From NCBI GenBank assembly GCA_945906815.1, contig CAMDRT010000005.1:1-64000 (forward strand): DNA of 64,000 bases, read 5' to 3'. The notes under the pieces are model-generated. The model was not told the DNA's origin and made no database searches. It worked only from the letters and a program-made list of their open reading frames with translations. The stretch comes from Bordetella parapertussis (lineage in GTDB: Bacteria > Pseudomonadota > Gammaproteobacteria > Burkholderiales > SG8-41). Each line of letters opens with the position of its first letter. Position 1 is the first letter of the stretch. Positions 8,927 through 17,068 of this stretch are shown in pieces. The position numbers were made by a program, and so were the translations under genes.

Positions 8927-9430
8927 TTACTGTGGCACGCCCATTTTGGCGAGCCCTGCTTCGATCACGCGCTCCAGATACAGCGCATAAAAATCAGCTG
9001 CCATCAATCCCACCAGCGGCGACGCGGCGGGCGTGCCCTGCGCATCGAATACGATCACCGTGGGCACGCTGCGTACGTCAAAGCGCCGGGCGAATTCGCG
9101 CGCGGTGGTGGACTTGCCTTCAAAGTCGCGCAGCGCGGGCGCGCCGTCAAGTTCCAGTTCGAGCATGATCACTTTGCCGCGCCATTTTTCACTGCCGTTC
9201 AGCGGTGTCCAGTAGTCGCGGCGCGCGGTGTTGCAATAGGGGCAGCGCTTCAAGGTGAACGCCACCAGCAACGGTGCGCGCTGCTCGCGCGCCGTTTTCG
9301 CGGCGACCTCCAGGTCGCTCACTAGCGGCAACCGAAGCGGCACCGGCACCGGCACCGATTGCGCTGCCGTTACCACGCTGGCCAGCAACCCGCATGCTAG
9401 AATCAGCAGCGTGCTTACCCGCCGCACCAT
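8927..9430 (-). CDS. secreted thioredoxin-fold protein (CPYC motif)
   Basis: 167 residues from the chosen ATG; an in-frame ATG 24 bp upstream would overlap the hemC start region and weaken the signal peptide. Residues 1-25 form a signal peptide or anchor (VSTLLILACGLLASVVTAAQ). The redox motif CPYC lies in LKRCPYCNTARRDYW (about 62), with a later cis-Pro loop RSVPTVIVFD, as in SoxW/DsbC-like periplasmic thioredoxin-fold proteins. Such proteins reduce or isomerise disulfides of exported enzymes. It is divergent from hemC with about 25 AT-rich bp between the starts, so the two promoters must overlap each other's leader regions. The partner could be the nearby PQQ dehydrogenase with its vicinal disulfide, which is only inference. 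Confidence 0.72.
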   Translation of the reverse strand: MVRRVSTLLILACGLLASVVTAAQSVPVPVPLRLPLVSDLEVAAKTAREQRAPLLVAFTLKRCPYCNTARRDYWTPLNGSEKWRGKVIMLELELDGAPALRDFEGKSTTAREFARRFDVRSVPTVIVFDAQGTPAASPLVGLMAADFYALYLERVIEAGLAKMGVPQ

Positions 9431-9455
9431 GCAAAAATAATTATTTAAAAACAAT

Positions 9456-10400
9456 ATGTTATCTCATGCTCGCGACGCCGAACCCGCGCCTCTGGTGATT
9501 GCTACACGCGAGTCCGCGCTGGCGTTGTGGCAAGCGCGGCACGTGCAAACACTACTTGGCGAATTATATCCGCGCATGGCGGTGAGCATACTGGGCATGA
9601 CTACCGAAGGCGACCGCAAGCTGGACGCCTCGCTCGCCAAAATCGGCGGCAAAGGTCTGTTCGTCAAAGAACTCGAAACGGCGATCGATGACGGCCGCGC
9701 CGACATCGCGGTGCATTCGCTGAAAGATGTGCCCATGCATTTGCCCGAGGGCTTTATGCTGGGCGCGGTACTGGCGCGGGCGGATGCGTGCGATGCCCTG
9801 GTATCGAATAAATTTGCAGCGTTATCCGCGCTGCCTGCCGGCGCGCGCGTCGGCACCTCCAGCCTGCGCCGCGAGAGCCAGTTGCGGGTGAAGTTTCCGC
9901 GCTTGAAAATCGAAGCGCTGCGCGGCAATGTGCAAACGCGGTTGCGCAAGCTGGATGCGGGTGACTACGAGGCAATCATTCTTGCGGCTGCGGGGCTGCG
10001 GCGTTTGGCGCTCGAATCACGCATCACCGCCGTGCTCACGCCGGACGAGATGCTGCCTGCTGTGGGCCAGGGCGCGCTGGCGATTGAATGCCGCAGCACG
10101 CGCAGCGATCTGCTGGCCCTGCTCAAGCCCTTGCATGATCACGCCACGGCGCAGTGTGTTTATGCGGAACGCGCGCTATCGCGTGCGCTGGCGGGCAGTT
10201 GCAATGTGCCACTCGCGGGCTACGCCGAGATCAGCGGCACGCAACTGCGGCTGCGCGGGTACGTCGGCGCGCCTGACGGCACGCGCCAGGTCAGCGCGCA
10301 GATCGAAGGCGCGGCGGCGGACGCCGAAAAGCTGGGCCGCGCGCTGGCGCAGCAGTTAAAAGCGCTAGGGGCGGATACCATCTTGGCTGCGCTTGAGTAA
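9456..10400 (+). CDS. hemC: porphobilinogen deaminase (hydroxymethylbilane synthase)
   Basis: 314 residues; polymerises four porphobilinogen units into hydroxymethylbilane in the cytosol. Hallmarks are [12 protein letters not shown] at the N-terminus, [10 protein letters not shown], the Arg-rich cofactor-binding stretch [12 protein letters not shown], and the Cys that carries the dipyrromethane cofactor in [13 protein letters not shown] (about residue 248). Length matches the family. First gene of the hemC-hemD-hemX-hemY run; 21 bp separate it from hemD. Confidence 0.97.
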   Translation: MLSHARDAEPAPLVIATRESALALWQARHVQTLLGELYPRMAVSILGMTTEGDRKLDASLAKIGGKGLFVKELETAIDDGRADIAVHSLKDVPMHLPEGFMLGAVLARADACDALVSNKFAALSALPAGARVGTSSLRRESQLRVKFPRLKIEALRGNVQTRLRKLDAGDYEAIILAAAGLRRLALESRITAVLTPDEMLPAVGQGALAIECRSTRSDLLALLKPLHDHATAQCVYAERALSRALAGSCNVPLAGYAEISGTQLRLRGYVGAPDGTRQVSAQIEGAAADAEKLGRALAQQLKALGADTILAALE

Positions 10401-10421
10401 CGTTAAAAACGTTTTGAGTTC

Positions 10422-11204
10422 ATGACCAACAGCCCACTCGCCAACCGGCACATCGTGATCACCCGCCCCGCCGGCGCATCGCAGCGCCTGGCCACGCTGG
10501 TGTGCGAGGCCGGCGGCGTGCCGCTGCTTTTTCCGGCGATTGAAATTCTCGACGCCGCTGACCCGCGCGCGCTCGATGACGCCATCGCGCGTCTCGCCGA
10601 ATTTGATCTGGCGATCTTTATCAGTCCCAGCGCGGTGGAACAAGCCATGACCCGCATCACCGCGCAGCGCGTCTTGGCGGTGAATTTGCGTTGCGCCGCC
10701 ATCGGGCCGGGCGGTGCGCGTGCGCTGCAACGCTTTGGTATTCGTGATGTCATGGTGCCTGCGGCGCATGAACCCAGCGACAGCGAATCGTTGCTCGCGT
10801 CCGGCTTTATGCAGCAGGTGCGTGGAAAACGCGTGGTGATTTTTCGCGGCGACGGTGGCCGTGAATTGCTGGCGCAAACCCTCATCGCGCGCGGTGCCCG
10901 CGTCGAATCGGTCAGTTGTTACCGGCGCGCCAAACCTGCGCTCGACGCTGCACCGCTGCTGCAAGCCTGGGCACGCGATGCGGTGGCGGCCGTAATCGTC
11001 ACCAGCAGCGAAGGTTTACGCAATTTGTGTGAGATGCTGGGCGCGCCGGGCACGGCGTTGTTGCGCCATACGCTGCTTGCGGTGCCGCATGCACGCATAG
11101 CAACGGCGGCGCGTGCGTTGGGCATGACACGCGTGGTGGAGTCTGCCGCCGGTGATGAGGCGCTGCTGGCGGCGGTGATGCGTGCGCTGCAAGCATCCGC
11201 TTGA
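10422..11204 (+). CDS. hemD: uroporphyrinogen-III synthase
   Basis: 260 residues; cyclises hydroxymethylbilane with inversion of ring D to uroporphyrinogen III. Sequence conservation in this family is low, but the opening IVITRPAGASQRLATLV, the IFISPSAVEQAM segment, the GDGGRELLAQTL stretch and the VTSSEGLRNL motif near residue 195 are all typical HemD marks. Position between hemC and hemX makes the call firm. Confidence 0.93.
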   Translation: MTNSPLANRHIVITRPAGASQRLATLVCEAGGVPLLFPAIEILDAADPRALDDAIARLAEFDLAIFISPSAVEQAMTRITAQRVLAVNLRCAAIGPGGARALQRFGIRDVMVPAAHEPSDSESLLASGFMQQVRGKRVVIFRGDGGRELLAQTLIARGARVESVSCYRRAKPALDAAPLLQAWARDAVAAVIVTSSEGLRNLCEMLGAPGTALLRHTLLAVPHARIATAARALGMTRVVESAAGDEALLAAVMRALQASA

Positions 11205-11277
11205 GTTTGCCGTGCCCGCTGCGGCATACTCACGCTTACTGATCCGCACCCGCGTCTAGTCCGCATCTTTTCACCCC

Positions 11278-12396
11278 ATGAGCGAAGCACCCGCGCCCGC
11301 AGCCCCCGCCACGCCCGTCAGCACGCCGCCCCCGGTGGCTGGTAGCACGCGGCGCCCTATGGGCGATAGCACGCCGCGCCCTATGGGCGCGCAGGCGCAC
11401 GCGGCGGGGCTGTGGGCGGTTGCCGTCATTGCAGTGGCGGTTCTGGGCTTAACCGCGTGGCAGGTTTACAGCAACCGGCAGGACATCGATGGCTTGCGGC
11501 AGGAGCTTGCCAGACGTCTGGCTGAGGTGGACACCCAGAGCAAAGTCAGCCGCCTCACCAGCGAGCAGTTGCGCGAAGCTACGCGCGAGGCCTCGGTCAA
11601 GATCGGCGTGCTCGAAGGCAAGCTGGCTGAATCGCAAAGCCAGCAGATTGCGCTCGAAGCGCTGTATCAGGAGCTGTCGCGCAATCGCGATGAATGGGCG
11701 TTTGCCGAAATCGAGCAAACCCTGTTGCTGGCGAGCCAGCAACTGCAGTTGGCGGGCAACGTGCGCGCCACCTTGATCGCGCTGCAAGCCGCGGATGCGC
11801 GCTTGCAATACATGAATCGTCCGCCGTTGCTGGCCTTGCGCAAGGCTATCGGTGAGGACATCGCGCGCCTGAAAGCCGCGCCTTTTGTCGACACCACGGG
11901 GCTCGCCATGCGCATCGATGGCGTGATCGCGGCGCTGGACAAACTGCCGCTCGCCGCCGAAACCCGTCCGCCGCAGGAGCTTGTCACCGTGCCCGCCGCC
12001 GGCGTAGCGCATAGCGACGCCGCGTGGCGGCGTTTCTGGCGCGAAGTGTGGACCGATCTGCGCCAGCTGGTGCGCGTGCAACGTATCGAGAATGCCGATG
12101 TGCCGCTGCTGGCGCCCGCGCAAGCGTTTTTCTTGCGCGAGAATTTGAAGCTGCGTCTGCTCACTGCACGCATGGCATTGCTCACGCGCGATCAGGCGAC
12201 GTATCGCGGCGATCTCGCGGCCGCGCGCGACTGGTTAGCACGCTACTTTGATGCGCGTGACAGAGCGGTGGCGCTGGCGGCGTCGGCGCTCGCCAGTTTG
12301 CAAACGGCCGAGGTGACGATGGAGTTGCCGGATTTGTCAGCGACACTAGGCGCGTTGCGCACAGCATCGCAGGCCGCGCCGCGCGTCAAGCAGTAG
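11278..12396 (+). CDS. hemX: HemX-family membrane protein of the haem operon
   Basis: 372 residues. A Pro/Ala-rich cytosolic N-terminus (about 1-38) is followed by one membrane helix (about 40-60, GLWAVAVIAVAVLGLTAWQV), then a long periplasmic coiled-coil and helical domain. This matches the HemX family (PF04375), once misannotated as uroporphyrinogen C-methyltransferase, although no methyltransferase motif is present. Its exact job is unresolved; it may scaffold haem enzymes. The N-terminal tail contains a recent-looking 24-bp tandem duplication. Follows hemD by 73 bp and precedes hemY by 39 bp. Confidence 0.88.
   Translation: MSEAPAPAAPATPVSTPPPVAGSTRRPMGDSTPRPMGAQAHAAGLWAVAVIAVAVLGLTAWQVYSNRQDIDGLRQELARRLAEVDTQSKVSRLTSEQLREATREASVKIGVLEGKLAESQSQQIALEALYQELSRNRDEWAFAEIEQTLLLASQQLQLAGNVRATLIALQAADARLQYMNRPPLLALRKAIGEDIARLKAAPFVDTTGLAMRIDGVIAALDKLPLAAETRPPQELVTVPAAGVAHSDAAWRRFWREVWTDLRQLVRVQRIENADVPLLAPAQAFFLRENLKLRLLTARMALLTRDQATYRGDLAAARDWLARYFDARDRAVALAASALASLQTAEVTMELPDLSATLGALRTASQAAPRVKQ
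11344..11391 (+). repeat. 24-bp tandem duplication inside hemX
   Basis: Two adjacent 24-bp units (11344-11367 and 11368-11391) differ at only a few positions and encode STRRPMGD and STPRPMGA. They sit in the disordered cytosolic tail before the membrane helix. Confidence 0.8.
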
Positions 12397-12435
12397 CCCA
12401 TAGCGCATGGTCTCGATGCAGCACAACCTAGGCCC

Positions 12436-13650
12436 ATGAAGACGCTGCTGTGGGTGATCGCGGCGATCGCCGTTGCCGTGGGCGTGGTGGCGGCGGCGGT
12501 GCGTTCCAGCGCGGGCTATGTGCAGATTGTGTTGCCGCCGTACCGCATGGAATTGTCACTGGCGTTGATGATCGTGCTGTTGATCGCCGTGTTTGCGCTG
12601 GCGTACGCCGCCACGCGGCTCACTGCGGCCATGGTGGCGATGCCGCGCGCGGTGCGCGATTATCGTGAAGCGCGCCGCCAGCGCCAAGGGCACACGGCAT
12701 TGAGCGAAGCGCTGCGCGAATTTTTCTGCGGGCGCTATGCGCGCGCCGAAACAGCCGCGGCAACGGCCATCACGCTCGGCGAGCAGCCGGGTCTCGCCGC
12801 GATGCTCGCCGCGCGTGCCGCGCACGCGTTACGCGCGTTCGATCGCCGCGATGCCTATCTGGCGCAGGGCGCGGCGCAACTGCCCGAAGGCGACATGCTG
12901 CACGTCATCACCCAAGCGGATCTGCTGCTGCAGGAGCGGCGCGCGGCCGATGCGCTCACCGTGTTGCAGGCACAGCCACAAAAACACACGGCCGCGCTGC
13001 GACTGGAATTGCAGGCGCTGCAACTCACCAAAGACTGGGAAAAATCACTCACCGTGATCGATCAACTCGATAAGCGTAAGCTTTACGACGCCACGCAGGC
13101 GGGTGAATTGCGCCGCGCCGCGCTCGCGCTACACCTTGCGCGCTGTGCCAGCGATCTGGCGACGCTGGATGAAGCGTGGCGCAAAGTGCCCGATGCGCAA
13201 CGCCGCGAACCGCGCGTGGCGCGCGCTGCGGCCGAAGGCTACATTGCATTGCAAGCGGGCGCGCGTGGCGCTGAAATTATCGAGCGCAGCCTCGATCAAA
13301 CGTGGGACAGCGCGCTGGCCGCGTGCTACGCGGATTGCGCTGCTGATGATGGCGGCACGGTGCGCCAAATCGAGCGCGGCGAACGCTGGCTCACGGCACA
13401 ACCTGGCGACGCTGCGTTGTTGCTGACCCTGGGCCGTTTGTGTGCGCGCGAAAAATTATGGGGCAAGGCGCGCAACTACCTTGACGCCAGCATCGCGGTT
13501 GAGCCGAGCTATCAGGCGCATCTGGCATGTGCGCAACTGCACGAGCAACTGGCCGACTCTGAGGCTGCGCAAAAACACTATCGCGCGAGCCTCGATCTTG
13601 CGTTGGCGCGGTTGCATCTGGCGCCATTGCGGCCTATGCCAATGTATTGA
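12436..13650 (+). CDS. hemY: HemY-family TPR membrane protein
   Basis: 404 residues of the proteobacterial HemY_N/TPR family, not protoporphyrinogen oxidase. Two N-terminal membrane helices (about 5-25 and 40-62) precede a helical TPR-like region (about 85-400), for example ARAAHALRAFDRRDAYLAQG and the TLGRLCAREKLWGKARNYL unit near residue 330. The family is tied by position and some genetics to late haem synthesis, probably as a scaffold in the inner membrane. Last gene of the hem run; convergent with the Bug receptor 115 bp away. Confidence 0.9.
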   Translation: MKTLLWVIAAIAVAVGVVAAAVRSSAGYVQIVLPPYRMELSLALMIVLLIAVFALAYAATRLTAAMVAMPRAVRDYREARRQRQGHTALSEALREFFCGRYARAETAAATAITLGEQPGLAAMLAARAAHALRAFDRRDAYLAQGAAQLPEGDMLHVITQADLLLQERRAADALTVLQAQPQKHTAALRLELQALQLTKDWEKSLTVIDQLDKRKLYDATQAGELRRAALALHLARCASDLATLDEAWRKVPDAQRREPRVARAAAEGYIALQAGARGAEIIERSLDQTWDSALAACYADCAADDGGTVRQIERGERWLTAQPGDAALLLTLGRLCAREKLWGKARNYLDASIAVEPSYQAHLACAQLHEQLADSEAAQKHYRASLDLALARLHLAPLRPMPMY

Positions 13651-13765
13651 ATGGTGTTACCGGCGGCACGCCGCGCGGGCATGACAAGGTTAACTTCTCG
13701 CTGTATTACCGGTTTTAATCTGAGGCAGGGCTTTGCGCCTCTGCAGTGGCGGTAGAACTTTGGCC
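13651..13765. other. gap between convergent hemY and Bug gene
   Basis: No gene is visible in this 115-bp gap. A weak inverted pair (GAGGCA at about 13721 and TGCGCCTC at about 13733) could act as a two-way terminator, but there is no strong T-run. Confidence 0.3.
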
Positions 13766-14761
13766 TTACTGCGCTTTAATTCCTGCAGCCTTGATCACCC
13801 GTCCCCACTTCTCGGTTTCCGCTTTGATATAGGCGGCAAATTGTGCCGGCGTGTTAGCCACTATCTCCGCGCCTTCGTTCGCCATGTGTTTTGCCACATC
13901 GGGCGCGCGCAGCGCACGTATGCCTTCCTGCGATAAACGATCCACTATCGGTTGCGGCGTGCCCGCCGTGGTCAAGAATCCGAACCACTGCGTGGCTTCG
14001 TAGCCCGCAACGGATTCGCCGATAGCGGGTACATCCGGTAAAAATGGCGAGCGCTTCGCCGTGGTTACGCCCAGCACGCGCAGGCGCTGGCTGCGGATGT
14101 AGCCCATCGCGGTCGGCAGCGACGGGATCTGTAGCGATATTTCCCCTGCGAGGTGGGCGATGACAGCCGCGCCCGAGCCCTTGTACGGCACATGCACCAG
14201 GTTGATTTTGGCAAGATGCTTGAACAGTTCCAGCGACAGATGCGGGCTGGTGCCGATGCCGGCCGAGCCCGCGTTAATTTCGCCGGGCTGTCTTCTGGCG
14301 AGCGCAATCAACTCGGTGACGTTGCGCGCGGGTACGGAAGGATGCACCAGCAGTGCATTGGGCACTGACGCGATTTGCGTCAGCGGCGCAAGATCGCGCA
14401 TCGCATCATAAGGCAGCTTCGCGTACATCCACAGGTTAAGCGCCAGCGTGGATGGGGTCACCAGCAGCGTATGTCCGTCGGGCGCGCTTTTCGCCACGTT
14501 GTCGATACCGATGGTGGTGCCCGCGCCCGCGCGATTATCCACCACCACTTGCTGGCCAAGATATTCAGTCAATTTGTGGGCGAGCACGCGCGCGAGTATG
14601 TCGGTGCCGCCGCCGGGCGCGGAAGGCACTACCAGACGGATGGTGCGCGTGGGAAAAGTCTGCCCTGAGGCCGTCGCGGGGGTTTGTGCGGCGGCTGGCA
14701 GCGCTTGCACTGCGAACAACATTGCCCATGGGGCCATACCACTCGGGGTGGGTAGCGGCAT
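13766..14761 (-). CDS. TctC/Bug-family periplasmic solute receptor (1 of 8)
   Basis: 331 residues with an N-terminal signal peptide (to about ALPAAAQ) and the Bug signature order: YPxRxIRLVVPSAPGGGTDILAR near residue 40, QQVVVDNRAGAG, the APDGHTLLV loop, LVHVPYKGSG and the late GYEATQWFG. Bug proteins bind carboxylates or other small organic acids in the periplasm, and some work with tripartite tricarboxylate transporters. Only 2 bp separate it from the reductase gene upstream, so the two are co-transcribed. No TctA/TctB genes are nearby; ligand unknown. Confidence 0.9.
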   Translation of the reverse strand: MPLPTPSGMAPWAMLFAVQALPAAAQTPATASGQTFPTRTIRLVVPSAPGGGTDILARVLAHKLTEYLGQQVVVDNRAGAGTTIGIDNVAKSAPDGHTLLVTPSTLALNLWMYAKLPYDAMRDLAPLTQIASVPNALLVHPSVPARNVTELIALARRQPGEINAGSAGIGTSPHLSLELFKHLAKINLVHVPYKGSGAAVIAHLAGEISLQIPSLPTAMGYIRSQRLRVLGVTTAKRSPFLPDVPAIGESVAGYEATQWFGFLTTAGTPQPIVDRLSQEGIRALRAPDVAKHMANEGAEIVANTPAQFAAYIKAETEKWGRVIKAAGIKAQ

Positions 14762-14763
14762 AT

Positions 14764-15774
14764 TTATGACGCCGACGGCGTAAAGGCATCACTGAAAAAA
14801 TCATCCGGCGGTAGTTTGCAGTGCGCGGAAAAATCGCGCCGCGCAGACTCGATCACGATTGGTGCGCCGCAGGCGTAAACCTGATGTCCCGACAAATCCG
14901 GAAAATCCTGCATCACCGCGCGATGCACCAAGCCGCTGCGCCCCTGCCAGTAGTCGTCGGGGCGCGCCTCGGACAACACCGGCACATAGCGTATGCCGTG
15001 TTCGCGCGCCCAGCCTTCGGCAAGATCGTGCAGATACAAATCGGCGCGCACGCGGCAGCCCCAATACAGGGTGATGGGGCGTGCTATGTTTTTGTGGATG
15101 GCGTGCTCGACGATGGCTTTGATGGGGGCGAAACCGGTGCCGCTGGCGAGCAGGATCATCGGCTTCACGCTGTCTTCGCGCAGGAAAAACGTGCCGAGCG
15201 GACCTTCAAAACGCAGGATGTCTTTTTCCTTGAGCGTGTTGAATACGTACTGGCTGAAAGGCCCCCCGTAGTCGCGCAAGTGCAATTGCAGCACGCCATC
15301 ATCGTGTGGCGCGTTGGCCAGAGAAAGGCTACGGCGCAGTCCGCTGCGGGTGAGTATGTCGATATATTGTCCGGCCAGAAATTGCAGGCGCTCGGCGGCG
15401 GGCAGGCGCAAATGTATCATCGTCACGTCGGGGGCGACGCGCGCCAGCTTTTGCACACGGCAAGGCAGGGTGCGCACCGGGATATCCTTGATGGCGCTGA
15501 TTTCACGGCATTCAATCACCACGTCGGATAACGCTTTGGCCTGGCAAAACAGCGCGTAGCCCTGCTGCTGGTCACTCTCAGACAGCGCTGATTCCTGATA
15601 CGCGCCGTAATCAACGCGGCCTTCAAGCAGCTTGCCTTTGCAACTGCCGCAGGCACCATTGCGGCAGCCGTAGGCGATGTTGAAACCTTCGCGCAGCGCC
15701 CCATCGAGGATGGTTTCATCGTCGCTAACGCTGAACACATGGTTGCTGGGCTTGATCGTAACTTGGCAGGGCAT
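14764..15774 (-). CDS. 2Fe-2S ferredoxin-linked flavin reductase (AscD/CDP-glucoseen reductase-like)
   Basis: 336 residues with three modules: an N-terminal plant-type 2Fe-2S domain (ligands Cys37, Cys42, Cys45 and Cys77), an FAD-binding barrel (about 100-195, with RSLSLAN) and an NAD-binding domain (LASGTGFAPIKAIVEH near 215, YACGAPIVIESARRDF near 305). The order Fe-S, FAD, NAD is that of phenol hydroxylase reductases and of proteins commonly annotated as CDP-6-deoxy-delta-3,4-glucoseen reductase. It passes electrons from NAD(P)H to an unknown acceptor. Divergent from the epimerase gene by some 20 bp. Confidence 0.85.
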   Translation of the reverse strand: MPCQVTIKPSNHVFSVSDDETILDGALREGFNIAYGCRNGACGSCKGKLLEGRVDYGAYQESALSESDQQQGYALFCQAKALSDVVIECREISAIKDIPVRTLPCRVQKLARVAPDVTMIHLRLPAAERLQFLAGQYIDILTRSGLRRSLSLANAPHDDGVLQLHLRDYGGPFSQYVFNTLKEKDILRFEGPLGTFFLREDSVKPMILLASGTGFAPIKAIVEHAIHKNIARPITLYWGCRVRADLYLHDLAEGWAREHGIRYVPVLSEARPDDYWQGRSGLVHRAVMQDFPDLSGHQVYACGAPIVIESARRDFSAHCKLPPDDFFSDAFTPSAS

Positions 15775-15794
15775 GGAGTAAAATGCTTCGCGAA

Positions 15795-16703
15795 ATGAAA
15801 CGGTTACTGATTATCGGTTGTGGCGACGTGGGTTTGCGCCTGATACCGCTGGCGCGCGCGCGCTACCGCATCTATGCACTCACGCGCGACGCCGCGCAAT
15901 GTGCCGCGCTGCGTGCGTTGGGTGTGACGCCAGTGCTGGGAGATCTGGATCAGCCACCATCGCTGTCGGCTATTGCCGGGCTTGCGCATGATGTGGTTCA
16001 TCTGGCGCCGCCACCACGGCAAGGCGTTACCGACACGCGTACCGCGCATCTGATTGCCGCTCTTGTGAATAGACGCAGAAACAAACACATTCGCAGCAGT
16101 CTACCACAGCACTTTGTGTACATTAGCACCAGCGGCGTCTACGGGGATTGCGGGGGTGCGGTGGTGCCGGAGACCCGTCCGCCGCACCCGCAAACCGCGC
16201 GTGCGCTACGGCGGGTGGACGCCGAACGGCGGCTGCGTGCGTGGGGTGCGCGCAGTGGCGTGCCGGTGTCCATTCTGCGCGTGCCGGGCATTTATGCCGC
16301 GGACCGTTTGCCGATTGCACGCCTGCAACGCGGCACGCCAACGTTGCGCGACGAAGACGATGGCTACGTGAACCACCTTCATGCCGATGATCTTGCGCGG
16401 CTGGTGATCGCGGCGCTGAATCACGCAGCGCCAGGGCGTGCTTACAACGCGGTGGATGATTTGCCGCAGAAGATGGGTGAGTACTTTGATCTGGTGGCGG
16501 ACCGGCACAGCCTGCCGCGACCGCCACGCATCGCGCGCAGTGAAGCCGCGCGCGTGATTCCCGCCAACCTGTTGTCGTTCATGAGCGAATCGCGACGCTT
16601 GTCCAACCACCGCATCAAGCAGGAGTTGCGCTTTCGATTGCGCTATCCGAGCGTGCTGGAGGGCATCGTGAGTCCCGGCACAACCGTTGCCTGGCGTCGA
16701 TGA
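15795..16703 (+). CDS. SDR-type NAD-dependent epimerase/dehydratase-like protein
   Basis: 302 residues from the ATG that begins MKRLLIIGCGDVG; an upstream ATG adds four residues. The Rossmann motif GCGDVG is at residues 8-13, and YISTSGVYGDCGG (about 112) supplies the Ser/Tyr part of the SDR active site, although the classic YxxxK Tyr-Lys pair is not evident. This matches the NAD-dependent epimerase group that often lies next to cutA/dsbD in betaproteobacteria; substrate unknown. Its stop overlaps the cutA start (ATGA), implying translational coupling. Confidence 0.78.
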   Translation: MKRLLIIGCGDVGLRLIPLARARYRIYALTRDAAQCAALRALGVTPVLGDLDQPPSLSAIAGLAHDVVHLAPPPRQGVTDTRTAHLIAALVNRRRNKHIRSSLPQHFVYISTSGVYGDCGGAVVPETRPPHPQTARALRRVDAERRLRAWGARSGVPVSILRVPGIYAADRLPIARLQRGTPTLRDEDDGYVNHLHADDLARLVIAALNHAAPGRAYNAVDDLPQKMGEYFDLVADRHSLPRPPRIARSEAARVIPANLLSFMSESRRLSNHRIKQELRFRLRYPSVLEGIVSPGTTVAWRR

Positions 16704-17068
16704 CGCAACCCCAGGATGTGCTGCTGGTGTTGACCAGCTTGCCGGATCGCGCGGTGGCGGAACATATCGCGCACGCGGTGATTGCGGAAAAAGTGGCGGC
16801 ATGTGTCAACATCCTTGGTCCTTGCACCTCGGTGTATCGCTGGCAGGGTGTGGTGGAACAGGTCGCAGAAACGCCGCTGCTGATCAAAACCACACAGGCG
16901 CGTTACGCTGCGCTGCAAGGGCTGATCCGTCGTTTACATCCGTATGAACTTCCGGAAATCATTGCCATCCCATTAGCGCAAGGTTTGCCCGGCTATCTCG
17001 CCTGGGTGTCGATGCAGGTGGCAACGGAAATGCGCAGTGCAGCGAGCAATGAAACGCAGAAACCTTGA
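16700..17068 (+). CDS. cutA: divalent-cation tolerance protein CutA
   Basis: 122 residues, the usual length for this trimeric cytosolic protein. Marks: LLVLTSLPDRAVAEHIA at the N-terminus, VAACVNILGPCTSVYRWQG (about 33-51) and the metal-site segment LHPYELPEIIAIPL near residue 80. CutA is associated with copper and other divalent cation tolerance and, by location, with DsbD. It overlaps the epimerase stop by 4 bp and dsbD by 1 bp, so all three are probably one transcript. Confidence 0.95.
   Translation: MTQPQDVLLVLTSLPDRAVAEHIAHAVIAEKVAACVNILGPCTSVYRWQGVVEQVAETPLLIKTTQARYAALQGLIRRLHPYELPEIIAIPLAQGLPGYLAWVSMQVATEMRSAASNETQKP

Noticed and set aside
12436..13650. Protoporphyrinogen oxidase (the other protein called HemY)
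   Set aside because: No FAD-binding GxGxxG motif; two N-terminal membrane helices and TPR-like helices match the proteobacterial HemY scaffold instead.
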